From: Methanoregula sp. | GTDB taxonomy: Archaea; Halobacteriota; Methanomicrobia; Methanomicrobiales; Methanospirillaceae | Direction: 5' to 3' | Assembly: GCA_026394655.1 (NCBI GenBank) | Contig: JAPKXU010000059.1 | Span: forward strand, 1 to 40,171 | DNA: 40,171 nucleotides | Shown here: one piece after another, positions 25,338 to 31,601 of the stretch | Position numbering within the stretch: position 1 is the first letter of the stretch | How the letters are laid out: every line of letters begins with the position of its first letter | Notes under the pieces: generated by a model | Told to the model about the DNA's origin: nothing | Databases searched by the model: none | Seen by the model: the letters and a program-made list of their open reading frames with translations, nothing else | Translations under genes and position numbers: made by a program

Positions 25338-26000
25338 TTATTTCATCCGTATGTTCACCCAGTAGGGTGTACCACCGATCACCCGTTCCGCGATCACGTA
25401 CTGGTTTTTGAGTGCAACGGTGAACTGCCTCCGATCCGGTATGACTGTGATGGCATGATCCTTGCACCAGTCTTCGAATCGCTGGTAGAGTTCGTCTTTC
25501 GGGATGACTGCATCGGATCCGTTATCGTCATCGGCACGGATGATCCGTGAACTGACGAATTTTTTAATTGCGTTCCCTTTTTGTTTTTTGTCCACCGCCG
25601 GTTTACGGGGTTTACCTTTTGCAGGTTCGGGGGGATGAGTTGGTACTACTGGAACGGGAGCCCCCGTAGGCATTGGTGGGTGAACTGCAGGGGTTTTCGG
25701 TCGCGTGCCGTTTGCCTTCTCCCTCAGTACTTTGGCAGGAGTTGTGGGGTCATCTGCATTGATCACCGGGCGGAGCACAGGCACGGCTGGTGCGGTATCA
25801 GCAGCGATAATTACCGGCAATTTGTGAGTGCTTTTTTTGGGGTGCCCATTTGTATATGCGATTCCTGATCTGAGTGCCAGTGCGGCATTGCACTCATCGC
25901 CAATATCGAGGTGTTGCTCCCGTGCCTGTTTGAGGATATCCGAACGGAGCAGCACCGTTACTTCCTGCCATGTGATCCCGTTCACTTTTACGGCACTCAT
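25338..26000 (-). CDS. Hypothetical protein with basic Pro-rich linker between two small domains
   Basis: A 220-residue cytoplasmic protein not assigned to a family. Residues 1-45 (VKVNGITWQEVTVLLRSDILKQ; IGDECNAALALRSGI) look like a ribbon-helix-helix or CcdA-like N-terminal segment. Residues 50-150 are a Pro/Lys/Ala-rich linker. Residues 160-220 (DELYQRFEDWCKDHAITVIP; FTVALKNQYVIAERVIGGTPYW) resemble winged-helix C-terminal domains seen in phage primases and D5-type proteins. The combination hints at DNA binding. It lies 64 bases after uppS on the same strand and converges with the UppS-like gene. Start ATG 26000. Confidence 0.65.
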   Translation of the reverse strand: MSAVKVNGITWQEVTVLLRSDILKQAREQHLDIGDECNAALALRSGIAYTNGHPKKSTHKLPVIIAADTAPAVPVLRPVINADDPTTPAKVLREKANGTRPKTPAVHPPMPTGAPVPVVPTHPPEPAKGKPRKPAVDKKQKGNAIKKFVSSRIIRADDDNGSDAVIPKDELYQRFEDWCKDHAITVIPDRRQFTVALKNQYVIAERVIGGTPYWVNIRMK

Positions 26001-26064
26001 TCTTTCACACCAGTTCTTCTGTTGTACCGAAAAATATAATGATTGGTCTTTGTGTTCCTATGGG

Positions 26065-26847
26065 TCAGCCGGTATGTGTTCCATTGGCTTTCGTTGTGAT
26101 CCGCTGGTCATAGATCCGGATGGCGCGGAGCAGGTCAATCTTCCTGAAGAGCGGCCAGTACGGTGCACAGAAATAGACCGCTGACTCATGACCGTTCGCG
26201 AGCCACGGCAGGAAATTGGAGGTTCGGTACTCGTTGCCGGTCCTGATGATCAGGTCGACCGGCGGGATACCCTTACCTCCGTACAAATGATCTTCCACCA
26301 TCCGGACATCGATATCACTCGGTGTAATCTCCCCTTTCTGAACTCCTGTCACAATATCCCGTGCAGCAAGCACGATCTCATTTCTGCCGCCATACGCGAG
26401 AGCGATGTTCAGCGTGAAACCGGTATAGTCTTTTGTTGCCGCTTCTGCTGCCTCAACCGCGGATCTCAGGTCACCGGGTAAAAGCAAGCGGTCACCCATC
26501 ATCTGCACCCGGATTTTATACCTGTGCACCCGTTCATCGGTGATGACCGAGAGGAACTTCTCTTTAAAGATCGCGAACAGGTTTTGTATTTCATCTGTTT
26601 TCCTGCCGAAGTTCTCTGTAGAAAAGGTATAGAGCGTCACGTGTTTGATGCCAAGTTCATGAGCCCAGTCCAGCATCTCCTCAGTCTTGTCCGCGCCAGC
26701 ACGGTGCCCGCGTGCAATATCGATACCCATCTGCCGGGCGAATCGTCGGTTGCCATCCTGGATAATGGCGACATGGTATGGCATATGCAGGCACTGCATC
26801 GTCAGGTACCATTCATAGAGTGGTTCAAGCAGGTTGCGGAGGGTCAC
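26065..26847 (-). CDS. uppS: cis-Prenyltransferase (undecaprenyl/dolichyl diphosphate synthase, catalytic)
   Basis: A 260-residue soluble or membrane-associated enzyme that adds isopentenyl units in cis to make the polyprenyl carrier for glycosylation. The catalytic loop DGNRRFAR starts at Asp31; YTFSTENFGR, ALAYGGRNEI and the IPP-binding DLIIRTGNEYRTSNF (about 203-217) are intact. The first 25 residues match the divergent homologue at 24645. Start GTG 26847 overlaps the radical SAM stop by four bases (GTGA); ATG codons further in would cut off the N-terminal helix. In archaea the product is a dolichol-like carrier for N-glycans; chain length is not predictable. Confidence 0.94.
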   Translation of the reverse strand: MTLRNLLEPLYEWYLTMQCLHMPYHVAIIQDGNRRFARQMGIDIARGHRAGADKTEEMLDWAHELGIKHVTLYTFSTENFGRKTDEIQNLFAIFKEKFLSVITDERVHRYKIRVQMMGDRLLLPGDLRSAVEAAEAATKDYTGFTLNIALAYGGRNEIVLAARDIVTGVQKGEITPSDIDVRMVEDHLYGGKGIPPVDLIIRTGNEYRTSNFLPWLANGHESAVYFCAPYWPLFRKIDLLRAIRIYDQRITTKANGTHTG

Positions 26848-27836
26848 TGGGGTGTCACCTCAACGACCATGCCCCCGTTCGGGTAACGTTCGACAACATA
26901 TTTCTTACCGGGAATTTTTCCTGCATCGCTAGTGAGCAGCCACCATGCCATCTCAATCCGGTCACCGCAGTCAATAAAACTATCAGCATCCAGTTTTTTT
27001 GTGCAGAGTGCGCTGACTTCGTCACGTGTGCCCGGGTACAGTTCCAGCACGCCATAGACTACCGTCCCGTCATCGGTGATCTCATCAAACGGGCGTGCCG
27101 TGTTCTCTGCGATCCGTTTCAACCGTTCCCGGAGCTGCACCGAGTCTTTGAATGACGAAGCGCACCAGTGCACTTTCTTATCTTTTACGAGTTCGTCTGC
27201 CCATTCCCGTGCGCCGCTGACCGCGTTATGCACGCCGTCCGCGAGCTCGAATCCCCGCTCCCGCATCTCGTCAGCATTGGTCTCCCCCCATTCAAGCTCG
27301 TTGATATTCAGGAAGTCCAGGTACGGCAGTGCGGGGATGAGCAGTTCGAGCCCGGGCAGTGCAGGGACTTCGATGCCAATGTCGAACCCCATCTTCTTCG
27401 CTTGTTGTGCGGAACGGATATACGGTGTATCAAGAATAGTGTCCCAGCATTCACGCGGCGGGTGCAGGCGGATCTCATCGACCAGCCCGTTCATCTGCGC
27501 CAGTTCTGCATCGGTGGGAGCCCGTGCGGTATAGAGATGGATGTGGTGGGTCTGCCCGAAATGCTCCTTCAACAGTTTCGCGTATGTAATGACCCTGTCG
27601 AGGCAGAGGAGCGGTTCTCCGCCGGTGATCCCGGTGCCGAGCGCACTCATGCTCTCCGCCATATCGATGACCTGATCGGGAGAGTTGATCTGCCGCTCGT
27701 TTGCGAAGACGACGTCGTTTCCTTTGCGTTCGCTTGAGAGCGGACAGTACCAGCAGGAGCGGTGGCAGCGTCCCGTCACAAAGAGCACCATCTTCGCGCC
27801 CTGGTAGCAGAGAACACAACCTTTTGAAAGTGTCAT
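26844..27836 (-). CDS. Radical SAM protein (COG2108-type, PflA-related)
   Basis: A 330-residue radical SAM protein. Cys24, Cys28 and Cys31 (GRCHRSCWYCPLS) form the CxxxCxxC site for the [4Fe-4S] cluster, and GITGGEPLLCLDR (about 69-81) is the SAM-binding GGEP motif. Cys7 and Cys10 and further cysteines (208, 268, 281 regions) could hold an extra cluster but no regular motif is seen. The C-terminal ~80 residues are a separate alpha/beta segment typical of this archaeal family. The substrate is unknown; the family is conserved in euryarchaea. It is the first gene of the minus-strand unit with uppS (four-base overlap). Confidence 0.88.
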   Translation of the reverse strand: MTLSKGCVLCYQGAKMVLFVTGRCHRSCWYCPLSSERKGNDVVFANERQINSPDQVIDMAESMSALGTGITGGEPLLCLDRVITYAKLLKEHFGQTHHIHLYTARAPTDAELAQMNGLVDEIRLHPPRECWDTILDTPYIRSAQQAKKMGFDIGIEVPALPGLELLIPALPYLDFLNINELEWGETNADEMRERGFELADGVHNAVSGAREWADELVKDKKVHWCASSFKDSVQLRERLKRIAENTARPFDEITDDGTVVYGVLELYPGTRDEVSALCTKKLDADSFIDCGDRIEMAWWLLTSDAGKIPGKKYVVERYPNGGMVVEVTPQ

Positions 27837-27866
27837 ATTGGTGAGAAATCCCAGTTTGTTGTCGGG

Positions 27867-27877
27867 AATAATATATG
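27867..27877 (-). promoter_or_regulatory. TATA box for the radical SAM-uppS unit
   Basis: On the minus strand CATATATTATT lies about 31-41 bases before ATG 27836, in a gap of 107 bases after the HepT stop region. It is the strongest TATA candidate there. Confidence 0.45.
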
Positions 27878-27943
27878 ATGATTGGTTAAAATTCTTGGTG
27901 TTTAGTTAATATATTCGTACATCCTGCCAGTTTGGTGGAGGGC

Positions 27944-28390
27944 TTATCTCTTTATGTGCAGAGTCGGCAGCACCGCCTCAATCTCCGCAGTGAACTGAAG
28001 AAAATCCCCGCTATTCTCTTTTAGCAACTGGAATGCAAGCGCATCGTCAATCTTCCCATACCGGTGTACAACGATGTTCCGGAACCCTCTCATACCATGA
28101 ATCTTCTCAAGCATTGCCAGAGTGATGATCCCCTTGTCGATACAATGCAGAAGGATATCTTCATCCTCACCGGGAACACCAAGCGCGAGATCGGCATTTA
28201 GGATAGCACAAATATCGAAGACATCCTCAATTGCAAATTCAATCCGCTTGTAGATCCCATCTTTGACGAGACCAAGATTCTGGAATTCTTCCGCACTTTT
28301 GGGTAATGCCTCCTGCACAAGCGAGACTCCCTCGACAATCTCTTGTAACTTTATACGGATTGTCGTTTCCCGCACTGGTTTTGTCTTCAT
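27944..28390 (-). CDS. hepT: HepT-like HEPN ribonuclease toxin (DUF86)
   Basis: A 148-residue HEPN-family protein, the toxin of a type VII-class HepT/MntA system. The RNase motif R-x4-H-x-Y is present as Arg104, His109 and Tyr111 (RNIVVHRY). The helical bundle includes RIEFAIEDVFDICAILNADLALG (split by its helix turn) and LAMLEKIHGMRGF. Known HepT proteins cleave RNA or tRNA unless AMPylated at the Tyr by MntA. It follows the MntA-like gene with a four-base overlap. Both key residues are intact, so it is probably active. Confidence 0.9.
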   Translation of the reverse strand: MKTKPVRETTIRIKLQEIVEGVSLVQEALPKSAEEFQNLGLVKDGIYKRIEFAIEDVFDICAILNADLALGVPGEDEDILLHCIDKGIITLAMLEKIHGMRGFRNIVVHRYGKIDDALAFQLLKENSGDFLQFTAEIEAVLPTLHIKR

Positions 28391-28812
28391 CGTATCGGTA
28401 CCTGACCAGTGTAATCGTATAAACGGTGTTTGAAGTCGTCAAACTCGATGATGGTCTCTGTCGCTTTGTCATACAGGAACCTGGTGTCACGGGTGTATAC
28501 CGGGATACCTTTGAGTGCTTCGACTCTTACGTAAAGGGGGAGTTGTTGGAAGATCTGGATGTCAAAGAGTGTACCGGGAAGCAGGGAGAGGACTTTGTGG
28601 CGGAAACGTGCTGCATCATCGCGACCGCCTTCATAATACATGCAGAGATCAATATCAGATGAAGGAGTCATCCGTTCTTCCAAAGCCGAACCATAAAGGA
28701 TGATGAACTGCACATGGCGAAATTCCGGGCACTTCTGCATTAGTCTTGTGGCAGCTGCTACAGCGTCGGGGATCGACCTTCTCGTAATACGGGATATCTT
28801 ACCATGTGGCAC
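28387..28812 (-). CDS. mntA: MntA-like minimal nucleotidyltransferase antitoxin
   Basis: A 141-residue nucleotidyltransferase of the MNT family. The G-S-x10-D-x-D catalytic motif is exact: Gly41-Ser42, then Asp53 and Asp55 (YGSALEER ... SSDIDL). In characterised pairs the enzyme adds AMP groups to the HepT tyrosine and so blocks the toxin. The C-terminus (VRVEALKGIPVYTRD; YDKATETIIEFDDF) is typical of HepT-linked MNT proteins. GTG 28812 is the first in-frame start after an upstream stop. It overlaps hepT by four bases. Confidence 0.88.
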   Translation of the reverse strand: MPHGKISRITRRSIPDAVAAATRLMQKCPEFRHVQFIILYGSALEERMTPSSDIDLCMYYEGGRDDAARFRHKVLSLLPGTLFDIQIFQQLPLYVRVEALKGIPVYTRDTRFLYDKATETIIEFDDFKHRLYDYTGQVPIR

Positions 28813-29041
28813 TGTTTCAGGCTCCTATGCAATGATTCTCGTCCTAATCCTATAACCCTTTTTATGCGGAGATCCGACAACCGGATGATATCTTTTCATG
28901 TGAATGGTTCCGGCTGCATCTGTCACATAAGGGGCAAGTAATCTCTTACCCGGAACGTGAGTGCGTCATTGATGCGTTTGCATCTGGTGGAGCACCCACT
29001 CAATTGCCAAGCGACGGGACCAGAGCATTCCCCGCAGAACC

Positions 29042-29067
29042 TTTAAATAAAGTCTCTCACAACCAAC
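29042..29067 (+). promoter_or_regulatory. Conserved promoter, copy 1 of 3
   Basis: TATA element TTTAAATAAA (29042-29051) is followed without a gap by a 16-base stretch that begins GTCTC and ends AACCAAC, 13 bases before ATG 29080. The same 26-base block recurs at 31565 and 34236, each 11-13 bases before a paralogous gene. The TATA position predicts a transcript with a leader of only about 5-10 bases. Confidence 0.75.
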
Positions 29068-29079
29068 AGGTACGAAAAG

Positions 29080-31242
29080 ATGACCGATCATCAGAGCGAA
29101 GTCGCATTATCTGAAATTGTTGGATTTATTTTACTCCTTGCACTTATTGTAGGGGTGCTCGCTCTCTGGGTCAACTATGTCGTACCGGTCCAGGGAAGGG
29201 ATGCTGAAGTTGTGCATTCGAACGAGATTAAGACCCGGTTTACGGATTACAAAATCACTCTTGACAGCCTTTGGCGCAACAATGACCCCGGTGTCACCAT
29301 GTCCACATCATTCAACCTGGGAACCGGGGGGGGCAATACACAGGCAGGAGGGTTATTTATTCCCCTGCTGCACCCCATTGCATCGACCGGAACCGTGTCT
29401 GTGATGGATCAGGGGGATACCCTTAATATTGATTGCAGCCGGTGCAATACAACTGAAGTGAGGTCACAATTCCCTCTGAACATCTCTGTCCTAAAATACC
29501 AGACGGGAAATAATTACTGGGTCCAGCAGGAGTATTACTACCAGGAAGGTGGGGTGTTTCTTTTACAGGAACAGGGACTGATAACCCAAGGGACGTCAAC
29601 CCGTGCTCCACCGCCCATATTCATTTCCCGGAACTATAACGATGTGTCAATTTCCATTGCGCTCATACAGCTCTTCGGCGGAAGCAGCATGGGGGGGAAC
29701 GGTCCGGCACGGGTGGATACCCGGTTAACGACATATCCCCAACTGAATATCACCAATCCCGTATACCAGTCGAACAGCTGGGTGAATATTTCGGTAAATG
29801 TCGCTGATAATACCACCGCCCGGATGTGGAGAGATCTCTTTAATGATATTGCTATACGGGATCTGCTCCCCTCGTATTGGTATACCGTAGGTTGGACGGA
29901 AAATCCGGTTACACACCGGGGGACCGCATACATGAATATCACTCACGCTGTGAATATGACGGTACAGAATTTTGCCTATTACGTTACCCTGAATAATATA
30001 GCATCAGTCTCTCCCGATTTACCGACAGTACCAATTACCGTCCCGACATCGACAACCGCAACACCAACAGCAACGACAACCACCACCACTACGACAACCA
30101 CTACGACGACAACAACAACAACGCCAACACCAACCACAACTGCGACGACACCGATACCGAACTCAGTCCAGAAATTCGTACTGGTGTATGCACAGACTGC
30201 TTTACCCTCATCCATTGCTAATACTCCGGTGGCGGGATTCGACCCGATACTGAACGGTGCCACCATCTCCCCGTCCCAGTACAACAACCAACCTATTACG
30301 ATTCAGGCAGTCACGAACCCCACAACGATGGGTAGTGTAGTAATGGTACTCTCAGGAGCTGCATCCTATACCCAGACTGAAAATATTCTCCCGTATGCCC
30401 TGTTTGGCGATGATCCCCAGGGGCAGTTCAACCCATGGGTACCCACGCCCCCGGCATACGGTACGTACCAGCTGACCGGAACGCCGTATTCCGGTTCTGG
30501 TGGCACGGGGACTGCCGGGACGCCCCTTACGATCAACTTCGTTCTGGTACCACCTGCACCTGTGGCTGGCTTCACGGGAACTCCCACATCAGTATCTGTC
30601 CCACTTACGGTTGCATTCACGGATAGTTCGACAAATACTCCGACATCATGGGCATGGACATTTGGGGATGGCGGCACATCGATTGTCAAAAACCCGTCAC
30701 ACCAGTATACAAGTACCGGGACGTACACCGTTGCGCTCACTGCAACGAATGCCGGTGGCAGCAACACCGTAACAAAGACAAATTACATCACGGTCAGTCC
30801 ACCGGTGCCAGTTGTGATATACTTTGACAATTTCGAGGATGGCAATGTCAATGGCTGGACCACATCAGGTAATGTGGGTATGACTTCTTCACCTGCTGTA
30901 GGAAATTATGCTGTAGTGGTAACGAATACAGGGTCTATACGACAGACAATTCCAACGACAGGACGCACTAGTATAAATGTATCATTCTGGATGGGTGCCG
31001 AGAGCCTTGAAAGCGGAGAAACCGTAGAGGCGCACTGGTATGACGGGACTACATGGACTCTGTTAAAACAGATCAACAGTGGCGATGCAGAAGAAGACGG
31101 GAACCTCCATTACTTCTCATACCTGTTGCCCGCATCAGCCACTAACAATGCAAACTTTGCCCTCAGGTTCAGGATATTGGGAAGTAGTACCTATGACTAT
31201 GGGTATGTTGACAATGTGCGGGTAGAAGGGATGCCCTCCTGA
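29080..31242 (+). CDS. Pilin-like surface protein with Thr-rich linker, PKD domain and C-terminal beta-sandwich
   Basis: A 720-residue exported protein. Residues 1-36 resemble an archaeal pilin N-terminus (SEVALSEIVGFILLLALIVG, one membrane helix), though without the basic residues usual before it. Residues 37-307 are a beta-rich domain shared with the genes at 31602 and 34272. A Thr-rich linker (about 315-365, with 17 Thr in a row) follows, then a region with YAQTALPSS and a PKD domain at about 497-575 (FGDGGTS at its core). The last ~135 residues (DNFEDGNVNGW; DYGYVDNVRVEG) look like a jelly-roll carbohydrate-binding fold. It is probably a membrane-anchored or pilus-associated adhesin. Its promoter is one of three near-identical copies. 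Confidence 0.85.
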   Translation: MTDHQSEVALSEIVGFILLLALIVGVLALWVNYVVPVQGRDAEVVHSNEIKTRFTDYKITLDSLWRNNDPGVTMSTSFNLGTGGGNTQAGGLFIPLLHPIASTGTVSVMDQGDTLNIDCSRCNTTEVRSQFPLNISVLKYQTGNNYWVQQEYYYQEGGVFLLQEQGLITQGTSTRAPPPIFISRNYNDVSISIALIQLFGGSSMGGNGPARVDTRLTTYPQLNITNPVYQSNSWVNISVNVADNTTARMWRDLFNDIAIRDLLPSYWYTVGWTENPVTHRGTAYMNITHAVNMTVQNFAYYVTLNNIASVSPDLPTVPITVPTSTTATPTATTTTTTTTTTTTTTTTTPTPTTTATTPIPNSVQKFVLVYAQTALPSSIANTPVAGFDPILNGATISPSQYNNQPITIQAVTNPTTMGSVVMVLSGAASYTQTENILPYALFGDDPQGQFNPWVPTPPAYGTYQLTGTPYSGSGGTGTAGTPLTINFVLVPPAPVAGFTGTPTSVSVPLTVAFTDSSTNTPTSWAWTFGDGGTSIVKNPSHQYTSTGTYTVALTATNAGGSNTVTKTNYITVSPPVPVVIYFDNFEDGNVNGWTTSGNVGMTSSPAVGNYAVVVTNTGSIRQTIPTTGRTSINVSFWMGAESLESGETVEAHWYDGTTWTLLKQINSGDAEEDGNLHYFSYLLPASATNNANFALRFRILGSSTYDYGYVDNVRVEGMPS
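30052..30150 (+). repeat. ACN trinucleotide tract coding poly-threonine linker
   Basis: About 33 codons, nearly all ACN with a few CCA and GCN, including an uninterrupted run of 17 ACN codons at 30073-30123. It encodes the Thr/Pro linker of the 720-residue surface protein, a likely O-glycosylation stalk. Mixed third bases reduce but do not remove slippage potential; loss or gain would stay in frame. Confidence 0.85.
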
Positions 31243-31311
31243 AAAATATGGGGGCGGTCACAAATTCAAGAAAACTTCTTATCAATATGGGATAACCCGC
31301 TGATATTCCAT

Positions 31312-31337
31312 ATGAAAATGCCTCGCGGCATTTTCAT
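31312..31337. terminator. Perfect 11-bp hairpin
   Basis: ATGAAAATGCC and its exact complement GGCATTTTCAT flank a four-base loop TCGC. It lies 70 bases after the stop of the 720-residue gene. It could act as a transcript end or mRNA stabiliser; no T-run follows directly. Confidence 0.45.
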
Positions 31338-31377
31338 CACGTATGGTTGTTCCATCTTCGGCGTATCGGCGGTTAGT

Positions 31378-31403
31378 ATGAAAGTCGGCAAGCCAACTTT
31401 CAT
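31378..31403. repeat. Second hairpin, 8-bp arms
   Basis: ATGAAAGT and ACTTTCAT pair across a ten-base loop. It begins and ends with the same ATGAAA/TTTCAT motif as the hairpin 66 bases upstream, so the two may be related elements. Confidence 0.4.
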
Positions 31404-31564
31404 TTTGTCTGCCATAACTGGCATTGTTCATCACGTTTTTTTTAAAGATTGATAGCGAGGATTAATCCCTCTCCTTTTTACACTCTGCAATGAACCCACA
31501 CTCCCTCGTCGGCATCACCACGGGGAGTATCAGCCACCCGGATGCCATTTTTCGACGCAATAAC

Positions 31565-31590
31565 TATAAATAAAGTCTCTCACAACCAAC
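31565..31590 (+). promoter_or_regulatory. Conserved promoter, copy 2 of 3
   Basis: TATAAATAAA (31565-31574) followed by a 16-base stretch identical to copy 1, ending 12 bases before ATG 31602. Upstream, CGACGCAATAAC is shared with copy 3 and may include the BRE. Confidence 0.75.
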
Positions 31591-31601
31591 TGCTACTGAA
31601 A

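Larger units (their letters stand above)
31243..31601. other. Intergenic region with two hairpins
   Basis: About 360 bases between two surface-protein genes. It holds two inverted repeats (31312-31337 and 31378-31403), an A/T-rich stretch around 31437-31450 and, at the end, the conserved promoter. No gene is supported. Confidence 0.5.

Noticed and set aside
30052-30150. Frameshift-prone simple repeat causing phase variation
   Set aside because: Units are trinucleotides with mixed third bases, so length changes would not switch the frame.
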